Shown here piece by piece: positions 33,783-42,477 of a stretch of 64,000 nucleotides of DNA. Origin of the DNA: Bacteroidia bacterium (GTDB lineage Bacteria > Bacteroidota > Bacteroidia > Chitinophagales > Chitinophagaceae). Location: positions 1 through 64,000 of the forward strand of contig JAUHYD010000018.1 in assembly GCA_030426665.1 (NCBI GenBank). The letters are read 5' to 3'. The position numbers and the translations under genes are program-made. Position 1 is the stretch's first letter, and each line of letters starts with the position of its first letter. Under the pieces are notes generated by a model, which was given only the letters and a program-made list of their open reading frames with translations, ran no database searches and was not told the origin of the DNA.

Positions 33783-36056
33783 ATGGCACAACTAATAAGA
33801 AAGGAAGACGCACTTGAATACCATGCGAATGGCAGGCCGGGAAAAATAGAGGTTGTTCCCACTAAGGAAACGAAAACCCAGAGAGATTTGGCACTTGCCT
33901 ATTCTCCCGGCGTTGCAGACCCATGTATGGAAATACATGCCAACGTTGAGGACGTATATAAGTATACCGCAAAAGGAAACTTGGTAGCTGTAATCAGCAA
34001 TGGAACGGCTGTCTTGGGCTTGGGGGACATTGGCCCTGAAGCATCTAAACCGGTGATGGAAGGGAAAGGGCTGCTATTCAAAATATACGCAGATATTGAT
34101 GTGTTTGATATAGAATTGAATGTACATGATGTAGATGAGTTTGTGAAAGTTGTAAAGGCAATGGAGCCTACATTCGGCGGTATAAATCTGGAAGACATTA
34201 AATCGCCCGAATGTTTTGAGATTGAACGTCGGCTCAAAGAAGAACTGTCTATACCTGTCATGCATGATGACCAACATGGTACTGCGATAATTTCAGGTGC
34301 TGCCTTGCTGAATGCATTGGAGCTGGTAGGAAAGAAAATAGACGAAGTGAAGCTGGTAGTGAGCGGAGCGGGAGCTTCAGCTATCTCATGTTGCAAAATT
34401 TATAAGAGCCTGGGTGTAAACCCCAGGAACATTTTGATGTTTGACACAAAGGGTTTAATTGTTAGTAGTCGTACAGATCTGGACGACAACAAGCGACCTT
34501 TTGCTCAGGATTGCGAACAAGTGTCGCTGGAAGAGGCAATGAAAGGTGCAGATGTATTTATCGGCCTCTCTAAGGGCGGACTTGTTTCTCAGGATATGGT
34601 GAAAGGTATGGCAGACAATCCTATAGTTTTTGCGTTGGCAAACCCCACTCCGGAGATTGGTTATGATGATGCAATGGCCGCACGTCCTGATGTAATCATG
34701 GCGACAGGTAGAAGCGACTACCCCAATCAGGTAAACAATGTTTTGGGCTTCCCCTATATTTTCAGGGGGGCATTAGATGTTAGAGCAAGTGGCATCAACG
34801 AAGAAATGAAGATAGCTGCTGTCTATGCCCTGGCTGCGCTCGCGAAAGAGCCGGTGCCGGATATTGTTAATGTGGCTTACAATAATCATCATTTACAATT
34901 CGGGTCTAATTATATAATCCCCAAGCCTATGGACCCGCGCTTGCTCATAACTGTCTCGACAGCGGTTGCTAAAGCGGCGATGGATAGTGGTGTTGCCCGG
35001 AAACCGATTGCGGACTGGAGTTTGTATGAGACGGAGCTGATGCGTCGTGCCGGTTCTTACAACAACCTGTTGAAGTTTATCAATAACAGAGCTAAACAGA
35101 AACCGAAAAGAGTTGTATTTACCGAAGCTGAGAATATTAAAATTCTCAAAGCGGCGCAAATTGCCAAAGATGACGGTGTGGCTACTCCGATACTAATTGG
35201 CAAACGAGCTAAAATTGAAGCAATAATCAAAGAATACGGTCTGCACCTTACGGATGTGGATATCATAGACCCTATGAGCGATGAGTCTGAAGATATGAGG
35301 ACGCACTATGGTGAACTGTATTTTGAGAAGCGTAAGCGACGCGGCGTCAATCAGTACGAAGCCAAAAAAGCAATGAGGGAACGTACCTATTTCGGTTGTA
35401 TGATGGTGCAGAATGGAGATGCCGATGCCATGATATCCGGGCTTACCCGACAATATCCCGATACAATAAGACCGGCACTGGAGATAATAGGCATGGAAGA
35501 AGGGGTGCGAAAAGTTGCAGGAATGTATATAATGCTTACAAAGCGCGGTCCGCTGTTTTTTGCAGATACTACCCTGAATTTTAACCCAACAGAAGAAGAG
35601 CTGATAGACATAACTATGCTGACTGCAGATATGGTTAGTAGTTTTAATATTAAGCCTCGTATTGCGCTGCTGTCATATTCCAACTTTGGAAGCAGTCCGT
35701 CTCCTGAAGCAACTATTGTCCGGAATGCGGTAGCACGTATAAAAGAAAATCATCCGGATATGATAATTGATGGAGAGGTACAGGCAGGTGTCGCATTCAA
35801 CAAAGACCTGTTGAAGGAAAATTATCCTTTCTCCGATCTTGTCAATGAATCTCCGAATGTGCTAATATTCCCTAATCTTGCAGCGGGCAATATTGCCTAC
35901 CATTTGCTACAGGAGGTAGGAGGCGCAGAAGCTGTCGGTCCTATATTACTCGGGCTTCGCAAACCTGTATATGTACTTCAATTAGGCAGTACTGTTCGCC
36001 AGATAGTCAATATGATAGCTCTGTCTGTTGTGGAGGCGCAGGTGAAAGAAGGGTAG
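33783..36056 (+). CDS. maeB: NADP-dependent malic enzyme fused to phosphotransacetylase-like domain
   Basis: 757 residues. Malic enzyme half (1-430): ALAYSPGVADPCMEI, MEGKGLLFKIYADIDVFDIE, VMHDDQHGTAIISGAALLNAL and the NAD-fold LVVSGAGASAISCCKIYKSL. C-terminal half (about 430-757) is a phosphotransacetylase-like domain (RVVFTEAENIKILKAAQIAK, LIFPNLAAGNIAYHLLQEVG), as in MaeB. It makes pyruvate and NADPH from malate; the second domain is thought to be regulatory (acetyl-CoA binding). It is a single gene. Confidence 0.95.
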   Translation: MAQLIRKEDALEYHANGRPGKIEVVPTKETKTQRDLALAYSPGVADPCMEIHANVEDVYKYTAKGNLVAVISNGTAVLGLGDIGPEASKPVMEGKGLLFKIYADIDVFDIELNVHDVDEFVKVVKAMEPTFGGINLEDIKSPECFEIERRLKEELSIPVMHDDQHGTAIISGAALLNALELVGKKIDEVKLVVSGAGASAISCCKIYKSLGVNPRNILMFDTKGLIVSSRTDLDDNKRPFAQDCEQVSLEEAMKGADVFIGLSKGGLVSQDMVKGMADNPIVFALANPTPEIGYDDAMAARPDVIMATGRSDYPNQVNNVLGFPYIFRGALDVRASGINEEMKIAAVYALAALAKEPVPDIVNVAYNNHHLQFGSNYIIPKPMDPRLLITVSTAVAKAAMDSGVARKPIADWSLYETELMRRAGSYNNLLKFINNRAKQKPKRVVFTEAENIKILKAAQIAKDDGVATPILIGKRAKIEAIIKEYGLHLTDVDIIDPMSDESEDMRTHYGELYFEKRKRRGVNQYEAKKAMRERTYFGCMMVQNGDADAMISGLTRQYPDTIRPALEIIGMEEGVRKVAGMYIMLTKRGPLFFADTTLNFNPTEEELIDITMLTADMVSSFNIKPRIALLSYSNFGSSPSPEATIVRNAVARIKENHPDMIIDGEVQAGVAFNKDLLKENYPFSDLVNESPNVLIFPNLAAGNIAYHLLQEVGGAEAVGPILLGLRKPVYVLQLGSTVRQIVNMIALSVVEAQVKEG

Positions 36057-36315
36057 GGCTCGTATTGAGATTTAGTGGAAGATGGTTCTTATGAACATGT
36101 GCATATTGTTTTTTGTTTGGTTTGATGTTGGTGGTAGTTACAACAATAAAATGTGTACCATCGTACATATATAAAACACTACAAGTTACAAATACCCATA
36201 TTTGCAACTTCCAATGATAGTTGTAGATTTGTTGTAAATATTATTCAGTCAATCCGCCCTGTTGACATCCTTTTATGTTACATTGCAGATTGCGGGTTTT
36301 AAAAAAAATGCATTA

Positions 36316-36681
36316 ATGAAAAACTTTTTTGTTGGCTTGATTATCGGCGTTGTTATTTGTGGAATTATTGGGTTTGTTATGCACCCCAAAGTAAAGAAGG
36401 CGGGATATGATGAGGGGTATAAGACCGGTACTGAAGAAGGGATGGCACAGGGTACAAAGCAAGGTATTGCCGAAGGTATTGAGCGACTGAAAGCAGAGCA
36501 ACAGCATACTCAGGATAGTATCGCTTTGGTTCGCGAACGTATTGAGGCTGAACGTAGAGCAGCAGCCCGCCGTCGCTACAAGAAGCCCGAGCCCGTGCAA
36601 AACTGGCATGTGGTAAACGGGAAAATTGGTGAGCCGATTCTGAATGAACCTGAAAAGAAAGAAGAACCGCAGTACAACTAG
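36316..36681 (+). CDS. Small membrane-anchored coiled-coil protein
   Basis: 121 residues from the ATG at 36316 (MKNFFVGLIIGVVIC). One N-terminal membrane helix (about 3-22), then G/E-rich heptad-like segments (GYDEGYKTGTEEGMAQGTKQ, GIAEGIERLKAEQQ) forming a probable coiled coil, and a basic-to-acidic tail. Its topology resembles YtxH-like or glycine-zipper anchored proteins, but no family was recognised. A terminator-like hairpin follows. Confidence 0.7.
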   Translation: MKNFFVGLIIGVVICGIIGFVMHPKVKKAGYDEGYKTGTEEGMAQGTKQGIAEGIERLKAEQQHTQDSIALVRERIEAERRAAARRRYKKPEPVQNWHVVNGKIGEPILNEPEKKEEPQYN

Positions 36682-36709
36682 CAGGTTCTGGTTAAACTTC
36701 ACAAAACTG

Positions 36710-36747
36710 AAAGAGGGTGTTCCAAAAATTTATGGAACACCCTCTTT
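36710..36747. terminator. Bidirectional hairpin terminator
   Basis: AAAGAGGGTGTTCCA (36710-36724) pairs with TGGAACACCCTCTTT (36733-36747), a perfect 15-bp stem with an 8-nt loop and A/T flanks. It separates two convergent genes (36316+ and 36814-). Confidence 0.85.
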
Positions 36748-36813
36748 ACGTATGTTATTCGATAGAACTGGACAATCTTTTATCGTCTGGTAAACCTGTG
36801 TTGCTTCCGGCGA

Positions 36814-37308
36814 CTATAATGCAGCCATGTTCTTTTCCAGCCCACCATCGTTTAGGATGGTATGTGCAGTGCTCACCATTTCTTCACTGTCCTTTGCGAT
36901 AAGTAAAAATTTGCCTTCTTCTAACGCATCCTGATATTTCTTTTTGAATTCGTCCTTTACGCCAATTGTTGTCAGTACAGAAGCAATACCACCGCCCATT
37001 AGGCCAAAGTCGAAACCGCCTATACCCCCAATAACGGCACCGGCACCATAAAGAAAGCCAACACCCGGAATGGCAAATAGCCCCAATCCTGTTAATACCC
37101 CCAAAGCGGTACCTACGGCAGTAGTAGCAGCCAATTCAGCCATCTTTACAGGGTTTTCTGCTATGAGGTGCAACTCTTCATCTACAACTTCAGTCCCCGT
37201 TTTGCCGATAATGCTTAAGTTGTCGATAGGGTAATTTTTCTCTTTAAGTTTCTGAACAGCACTTACGGCCTGTTCGTGGTCATCAAATATTCCAATTAGT
37301 AATTTCAT
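36814..37308 (-). CDS. General stress protein 17M-like (YflT) protein
   Basis: 164 residues from the ATG at 37308 (MKLLIGIFDDHEQAVSAVQK). YflT/GspM-like domain (KLKEKNYPIDNLSIIGKTG), a hydrophobic glycine-rich middle (AATTAVGTALGVLTGLGLFA, GAGAVIGGIGGFDFGLMGGG) that may insert in membranes, and a C-terminal KKYQDALEEGKFLLIAKDSE motif, the family arrangement. It is probably a stress-related protein with unknown mechanism. It is convergent to the coiled-coil gene. Confidence 0.8.
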   Translation of the reverse strand: MKLLIGIFDDHEQAVSAVQKLKEKNYPIDNLSIIGKTGTEVVDEELHLIAENPVKMAELAATTAVGTALGVLTGLGLFAIPGVGFLYGAGAVIGGIGGFDFGLMGGGIASVLTTIGVKDEFKKKYQDALEEGKFLLIAKDSEEMVSTAHTILNDGGLEKNMAAL

Positions 37309-37391
37309 TGCTGATGTTTTATTTGTTATGTATATAGATTTCCCGTTCACAACGGCAAAGGTCGTGATGCGTTTTTAGATGTGCTTTTTGA

Positions 37392-37652
37392 TTACTCGTC
37401 TGTACCGCCCGATAGTGGAAAGTTGGTATCGAGGTGCTCTCTTTCTGTAAAGTCGCCATCTTCCTCATTCGCATCGTCATCGGGAAAAATCTCCAGGTCT
37501 TCATCTTGAGCAGCCCCGGAAAGAGGAAAGTTTGTATCTATTTTTTCGAGTGCATGATCAATTTTTTCCGAAATTTCTTCTATCCAGGATTCATGATGTT
37601 CCGGTTGTTCATTTGAATTCTGCTCCTTCTTTGGTTCTTCATTCTGGTTCAT
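37392..37652 (-). CDS. Small acidic protein with duplicated DTNFPLSG motif
   Basis: 86 residues, strongly acidic and predicted disordered. It shows a helix-forming N-terminal half (ESWIEEISEKIDHALEKI) and two copies of DTNFPLSG, at about residues 39-46 and 75-82, the second ending at the C-terminus (GGTDE). No family was recognised. The ORF has its own ATG and normal codon use, and is on the strand of the stress gene, 83 nt upstream of it. The duplicate, nearly terminal motif suggests a docking peptide for a partner protein. Confidence 0.7.
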   Translation of the reverse strand: MNQNEEPKKEQNSNEQPEHHESWIEEISEKIDHALEKIDTNFPLSGAAQDEDLEIFPDDDANEEDGDFTEREHLDTNFPLSGGTDE

Positions 37653-37707
37653 GATTTATTTTTTTAAGTGAACAATTACTTAATTTCAAGACTGAAAGAG
37701 GGAAAAA

Positions 37708-37790
37708 GAAAGTTTTGTGTCTTAAACTTTCTATGTGTACAGATGTGCAGATTTCTACTTAAGAGGGGATATTAAATCAGGGTAGAAATC
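37708..37790. repeat. Two inverted repeats in the 289-bp intergenic region
   Basis: GAAAGTTT (37708-37715) pairs with AAACTTTC (37724-37731), and GATTTCTAC (37750-37758) pairs with GTAGAAATC (37782-37790). They lie between divergent genes (37652- and 37942+), so a regulatory hairpin or operator is possible. Otherwise the region looks empty. Confidence 0.4.
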
Positions 37791-37908
37791 GTAGCTAATG
37801 CATATCTCTTTTTTATCCCTTTTCAATAATCAAAGTTACCAATTATACAGTTAAGGGATTTGTAATATTGGGAAAAAAGGCATTTTCGATACCTAACTCA
37901 ATTCGTCG

Positions 37909-37916
37909 TAACTTTG
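37909..37916 (+). promoter_or_regulatory. Promoter -7 box of the TonB-receptor locus
   Basis: TAACTTTG matches TAnnTTTG and lies 25 nt before the GTG at 37942. It would begin a transcript covering the three-gene TonB locus. No -33 TTG was found. Confidence 0.45.
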
Positions 37917-37941
37917 CAATCTGGTTTGTTCAAAGTATTAA

Positions 37942-38274
37942 GTGGTGGTAAAGCAACCGATAAAAGTTGTTGGCTTATTGTTGTTTATAGTATTCCTGGC
38001 AGGGATAATGCCCAAGGAATACATACATGATGCGCTTTTTGACCATGTTGACGATGTACATCCTGTATACGCCAAGGGGGAAATAGTTATTACCAAGAAA
38101 CACAACCACTGCTCCTTTTTGAGCTTTGAGTTTGCTCCTTTTGTTACGCCACAGCCATATTATTTTTCACATACCGAGGTGTCTATCTATACGGTATTTG
38201 TATTGCCGATATATAGTTTTCATTACTTTTCGCCCCAGCAGTTTGTACTTTCACGTGGGCCTCCGTTAGCTTAA
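37942..38274 (+). CDS. Small His-containing membrane protein, first gene of a TonB locus
   Basis: 110 residues from GTG (two successive GTG codons, 37942 and 37945). One membrane helix (about 8-24, IKVVGLLLFIVFLAGIM), then an aromatic region with many His (HDALFDHVDDVHP, KKHNHCSFLSFEF) that could bind a metal. No family was recognised. Its position directly before a TonB-dependent receptor and a lipoprotein, a set I associate with other Bacteroidota, suggests a role in metal acquisition. Function inferred from context only. Confidence 0.65.
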   Translation: MVVKQPIKVVGLLLFIVFLAGIMPKEYIHDALFDHVDDVHPVYAKGEIVITKKHNHCSFLSFEFAPFVTPQPYYFSHTEVSIYTVFVLPIYSFHYFSPQQFVLSRGPPLA

Positions 38275-38383
38275 TATCTACATGTAATTGTCTTCCTAAC
38301 CCAAGTGCAAGAGCTTTCGCTTACTTCAGATATCTGATAAAATCGACTGTTGCTTGTAGTCAGTTTCACGTAAACTATTTCCA

Positions 38384-40702
38384 GTGGCAAAATATAGACT
38401 TGCTGCTTTGTTGCTAGTTGCATTTATGCAACCATATAGCAGCAAGGCACAAAATTGTGATTATATCATTACCGGCATCGTAACGGATGCACAGCTTCAT
38501 GTTGTGCCGGGTGCCGTTATTCATGTAGCGTCTGATGCTGCGAAGGGCGATGTGACAGATACGGGTGGAAAGTTTCGGTTGAGTAATGTATGTGAGGGGC
38601 ATATTGTACTTGTGTGTGATGCCCTGGGTTATAGTACTGCGACAGCCCACCTGCATGTTACGGGAAATAGCAGTATTGAGTTTAAGCTCAGCTCCGAAAA
38701 GAACCAGCTGAACGAAGTAGTCATAAACGGTGTGAAGATGCAGGATTTGCAAACTGTTTCGCACACAGAGTTGAAGGGGCTGGCGCTACTTCAGTCGAGG
38801 GGAAAGTCGTTGGGGGAAGCGCTGAAACAATTGCCCGGTCTCAATGCAATTCAGACCGGTCCGTCAATTTCTAAACCCGTAATACATGGCTTGCACAGCA
38901 ATAGGGTGCTCGTTCTCAACAACGGCGTTCGACAAGAAGGGCAGCAGTGGGGGTCTGAGCATGCGCCGGAGATAGACCCTTTCGTTGCCAATCGGATTAC
39001 TGTAGTAAAAGGAGCCGCCAGTGTCCGCTACGGTGCCGATGCTATTGGCGGCGTGGTGTTGCTGGATGCAGATCCGCTGCCGTTGGCGCGAGGAGTATCA
39101 GGAGATGTCTATGCTGTTGCGCAGAGCAACGGTCAGATGGGTACATTGTCAGCGGCATTGCAAGGACGAACAGGAACCAATGGCGTTTCCTGGCGTGTAC
39201 AAGGGACAGGAAAACGTGGAGGCAATTTCCGGACACCGAACTATTTCCTTAAGAACACAGGTATTTCCGAACAGGATTTTTCGGCGTCAGCGGGGTACAA
39301 CTGGAAGGGAATTGACATTGTCGGATTCTTCAGCATGTTTAATACAAAGAATGGCATTTTTGAAGGGTCGCATGCAGGTAATATTACCGACCTTAATGCA
39401 GCACTTGGTCGCCCGAGGCCGGTTTCAGCATCTGTGTTCTCGTATGACATTGCCCGCAGTTACCAGCAAATATATCACGACCTCGCCAAGTTGAAGGCTT
39501 CATATCGTTTTGTCAATGAAGGTAAGTTGGAGTTAAGCATCGCACGTCAGAAAGACCTCCGCAACGAGTACGACGTGAGCCTACCGTATACTAACAAGGA
39601 AGACCTGCTGACAAAGCCGCAGGTTAGTTTTCAGCTGAAAACCCATAGCGGAGAGTTGGTTTACACCGAACCGTCGCACAAGGGGTTTTCGGGGTTGGTA
39701 GGGCTGGCAGGTAATACACAGGGGAACGTGTTTAAGGGCATTAGGTACCTGATACCCAACTTTAGGACATACAGCGGAGGGGCATTCGCTGTAGAGCGTT
39801 ATGGCTACAACAAGTTTACATTCGAGGCAGGTTTGCGCTACGACTATCGCTGGCAGCGGGTGTATCAGCGAAATCAGACAACTCTGGAAACCTATCATAC
39901 CACGCTACAGTTCAAGAACGCTACCGGTACCGTTGGCGCAACGTTCAGGGCTAACGGCCGACTCTCGTTTACCGGCAATATTGGTACGGCATGGCGCGCA
40001 CCGGCTGTAAATGAGTTGTATATTCATGGGGTACACTTCAGTAATGCCAGTTATCAGGACGGCGATTCATCGCTTGCCTCAGAGCGCTCTCTTAATTCCG
40101 GATTGACTGTTAAATACAATAGCAAAAAGCTACGTACGACGGTGGATGTGTATTACAACAGTATCGGCAATTATATTTATCAGGTGCCTCAGTTGCAGCT
40201 TGTAACCCTGCTGAGTGGAACATTTCCATCTTTTCAGTTTACTCAGAACAATGTTGCAATACGCGGGACTGACTTATCTGTCCAATATGACTTCGTAAAG
40301 CACTTTACTTTGCAATCGAGAGTCACCATTGTAAGGGGGTGGAACATAGACAGGAAAGAATGGCTGATATACATGCCGGCAGACCGATATGAAAATGGTA
40401 TTGTCTACAGTCTGCATGCATGGAAGTTTATGCAGGAGCCATATATCTCCGTTGAGAATGTAAGCGTGCTGCGACAAACTAGAGTTGTTCCGAACAGCGA
40501 TTATGTCGCTCCTCCTGCCGGCTATTCAATATTTAATGCCAGTGCCGGTTTTACAACCTTAGTACGCGCAAATACGCTTCGGTTTGACTTTACGGTAAGT
40601 AACCTGCTCAATACTGCATATCGAGATTACCTGGACAATTACAGATATTATGCCGATAATATCGGTATTAATTTTATAATAAAAGCGAAGTATTCTTTTT
40701 AA
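38384..40702 (+). CDS. TonB-dependent outer-membrane receptor
   Basis: 772 residues from GTG, with a signal peptide (about 1-23, ending YSSKAQ). Order: CarboxypepD_reg-like domain (about 28-105, ITGIVTDAQLHVVPGAVIHV); plug (about 110-235, GEALKQLPGLNAIQTGPSIS, KPVIHGLHSNRVLVLNNGVR, ASVRYGADAIGGVVLLDADP); and a 22-stranded barrel (about 240-772, ending IIKAKYSF). It takes up a substrate with energy from TonB; the first part of the plug is like those of metal or organometallic receptors, but the substrate is not fixed. It is flanked by a His-rich small protein and a lipoprotein. Confidence 0.93.
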   Translation: MAKYRLAALLLVAFMQPYSSKAQNCDYIITGIVTDAQLHVVPGAVIHVASDAAKGDVTDTGGKFRLSNVCEGHIVLVCDALGYSTATAHLHVTGNSSIEFKLSSEKNQLNEVVINGVKMQDLQTVSHTELKGLALLQSRGKSLGEALKQLPGLNAIQTGPSISKPVIHGLHSNRVLVLNNGVRQEGQQWGSEHAPEIDPFVANRITVVKGAASVRYGADAIGGVVLLDADPLPLARGVSGDVYAVAQSNGQMGTLSAALQGRTGTNGVSWRVQGTGKRGGNFRTPNYFLKNTGISEQDFSASAGYNWKGIDIVGFFSMFNTKNGIFEGSHAGNITDLNAALGRPRPVSASVFSYDIARSYQQIYHDLAKLKASYRFVNEGKLELSIARQKDLRNEYDVSLPYTNKEDLLTKPQVSFQLKTHSGELVYTEPSHKGFSGLVGLAGNTQGNVFKGIRYLIPNFRTYSGGAFAVERYGYNKFTFEAGLRYDYRWQRVYQRNQTTLETYHTTLQFKNATGTVGATFRANGRLSFTGNIGTAWRAPAVNELYIHGVHFSNASYQDGDSSLASERSLNSGLTVKYNSKKLRTTVDVYYNSIGNYIYQVPQLQLVTLLSGTFPSFQFTQNNVAIRGTDLSVQYDFVKHFTLQSRVTIVRGWNIDRKEWLIYMPADRYENGIVYSLHAWKFMQEPYISVENVSVLRQTRVVPNSDYVAPPAGYSIFNASAGFTTLVRANTLRFDFTVSNLLNTAYRDYLDNYRYYADNIGINFIIKAKYSF

Positions 40703-40725
40703 TCAAAAATCTTAATCAATAGAAA

Positions 40726-41292
40726 ATGAACAATAGATCAATAATATATTTAGGCGCAATCGCCCTTTTGACAACATGGACAGCATGTAATAAAGATGAA
40801 CAAACGGTCGCTCCGCCTGATCCGGAAAATGAAATAATAACTACTGTAAAGCTGACGGCAGTAAATACCGCTAACTCCGCAGATGTGGTAACCGCCCAAT
40901 GGAAAGACCTGACACCGACAGATGGCAATCCCGACACTTCCCTGGCTCACCTCGTCCTCAGTAAGGATGCTGTGTACAACGTGACAGTATCATTCCTCGA
41001 CGAAACCAAGACCCCTGCAGATGATGTGTCTACAGAGATAAATGAACGTTCAAACTACCATTTGATTTGTTATGAACCTGCTTCAGGCCTAAACCTAACA
41101 GTACAGCGTACAGACTACGACAATAATACCCCTAAACTGGAACTGGGGCTACATAGTGACTTTACTACGGGAGCAGCAAGTGCCGGCAATCTGCAGGTGT
41201 CGCTACACCACCAACCAAGCGGTAAAAACGGCACCGACTGCAGCATAGGCTCTACGGATGCAGAGGTGAACTTTTCTGTAGATGTGCAGTAA
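40726..41292 (+). CDS. Lipoprotein, periplasmic-binding-fold-like (TonB locus partner)
   Basis: 188 residues with a lipoprotein signal (LLTTWTAC, Cys at about 20). The rest is beta-rich: ENEIITTVKLTAVNTANSAD, VVTAQWKDLTPTDGNPDTSL, YNVTVSFLDETKTPADDVST, ETNERSNYHLICYE-like. It matches the small lipoproteins annotated as type 1 periplasmic-binding-fold superfamily that often follow TonB receptors in Chitinophagaceae. It is 24 nt after the receptor and so is co-transcribed. It probably binds or hands over the same ligand. Confidence 0.78.
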   Translation: MNNRSIIYLGAIALLTTWTACNKDEQTVAPPDPENEIITTVKLTAVNTANSADVVTAQWKDLTPTDGNPDTSLAHLVLSKDAVYNVTVSFLDETKTPADDVSTEINERSNYHLICYEPASGLNLTVQRTDYDNNTPKLELGLHSDFTTGAASAGNLQVSLHHQPSGKNGTDCSIGSTDAEVNFSVDVQ

Positions 41293-41376
41293 TTGTGTTT
41301 CTGTTTAGAGAACAACAAACTAAGGCAATGAAAGTCTGTATCGTTAAATGTTTTCTGTAACAGGAGTTTAATATTG

Positions 41377-41405
41377 GGGCTGTCTTGAAAGAGGCAGCCC
41401 TTTTT
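41377..41405 (+). terminator. Rho-independent terminator of the TonB locus
   Basis: GGGCTGTCTT (41377-41386), loop GAAA, then GAGGCAGCCC (41391-41400) and a T-run TTTTT (41401-41405). The stem has 10 pairs, two of them G-U. A textbook rho-independent terminator about 85 nt after the lipoprotein stop. Confidence 0.85.
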
Positions 41406-41449
41406 AATTTCACAGGAAGCTGGTGTGGAATCAAATTTTGAGCAATCGA

Positions 41450-41860
41450 TTAGTTAAATAGAGCATATGCAACTATCGCGGCTATCGTAAGGAGAAATAC
41501 GATAAGGTTAAAAGTTAAATCCCATCTTCTTTTGGGTATGGTATGTTCCGGATATACAATAGCCCATTTTCCTGAGTTGGCGAAATCTAACATCATTCGG
41601 GGTGTAACGGGGATACGGGTAACTCTTTCGTTCGGTGGCCTGAAGAAATATCCACCCAAGCCTGGTGAGCCTTCTTCGTCGGTATGAAAGTACCACAAGT
41701 AGCTTGTCATATCTACGTTGAACCTGCTTGCATAAAGCTCCATCAGATCTTCGAAGTCATCGCCAATTAGTCCAATTTCATAAATATCGTCATCAATAGC
41801 AATGTTTGTTTCTCCGGAAAATTCTTCGATAACTTTTAGGATGTCTTCAGCCGAATACAT
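41450..41860 (-). CDS. DUF1493 family protein
   Basis: 136 residues. The N-terminal 100 residues match the acyl-carrier-like DUF1493 pattern (DDIYEIGLIGDDFEDLMELY, FNVDMTSYLWYFHTDEEG, FFRPPNERVTRIPVTPRMML) and a single C-terminal membrane helix (about 115-134, TFNLIVFLLTIAAIVAYALF). The Ser for a phosphopantetheine arm is not seen at GDDFED. The role is unknown. DUF1493 is best known from enterobacteria, so it is slightly unusual here. Confidence 0.8.
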   Translation of the reverse strand: MYSAEDILKVIEEFSGETNIAIDDDIYEIGLIGDDFEDLMELYASRFNVDMTSYLWYFHTDEEGSPGLGGYFFRPPNERVTRIPVTPRMMLDFANSGKWAIVYPEHTIPKRRWDLTFNLIVFLLTIAAIVAYALFN

Positions 41861-42051
41861 AATGCAAAAGGTGAGATTAACTTGTCTTATAAAATTAGTG
41901 CTTTTCTCTACTTGTTAATTTCTGTCGACGATTCAAAATGGTTTTAGTGGGCAAAATGCCTCGGTTTTTTGTTCTTTCAAGAGTGAGATTGAAAACTGCA
42001 TATCAAATATTGCCTCAACTGTTTTTGTTGCTGCTGTTTAGGTATCAACTT

Positions 42052-42477
42052 CTAATCTTCTATCGCATCAATTCCTTGTTCTTTAAGCTTTGCTATACCA
42101 GCCTTCATTGCTTCAATTTGTTCACTTGGGTGTCCCTGCCAAACAGTGACTTCACCAACAACTTTAAAAGGGTGTTTTGAGCGGTAAGATTTTGAGGGAT
42201 TACCCGGAAACTTCTTATCTGTTAAGTTCGGGTCATCTTCTATAGGTCCAGTAGGTTCTACCAGATAGATTCTTTCTCTTTCGTTCCCATGTGCCAATTC
42301 TGCACCCCATATTGCCGGGTCAAGTGTAGCTGTAAGGTAGATGTATTTCGCGGTTCTGTCGCCAAAGTTAGATTTATATCCAACTTCTATTAGTTCGCCC
42401 AATTTCAGGTCGGCTCGTGTTCCGTGGAAGTAGGTTTGCTCAAATGGGCTGTGTACAGTGCTACTTAGTTTTGTCAT
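42052..42477 (-). CDS. arr: Rifampicin ADP-ribosyltransferase (Arr)
   Basis: 141 residues, the usual length of Arr. Conserved residues are in place: His18 (QTYFHGTRADLKLGEL), Tyr47 (AKYIYLTATLDPAIWGAEL) and Asp82 in IEDDPNLTDKKFPGNPSKSY. Arr transfers ADP-ribose from NAD+ to the C23 hydroxyl of rifampicin and inactivates it; chromosomal homologues also exist outside pathogens and may have other substrates. It overlaps the MarR gene by 17 nt and is therefore transcribed with it. Confidence 0.94.
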   Translation of the reverse strand: MTKLSSTVHSPFEQTYFHGTRADLKLGELIEVGYKSNFGDRTAKYIYLTATLDPAIWGAELAHGNERERIYLVEPTGPIEDDPNLTDKKFPGNPSKSYRSKHPFKVVGEVTVWQGHPSEQIEAMKAGIAKLKEQGIDAIED

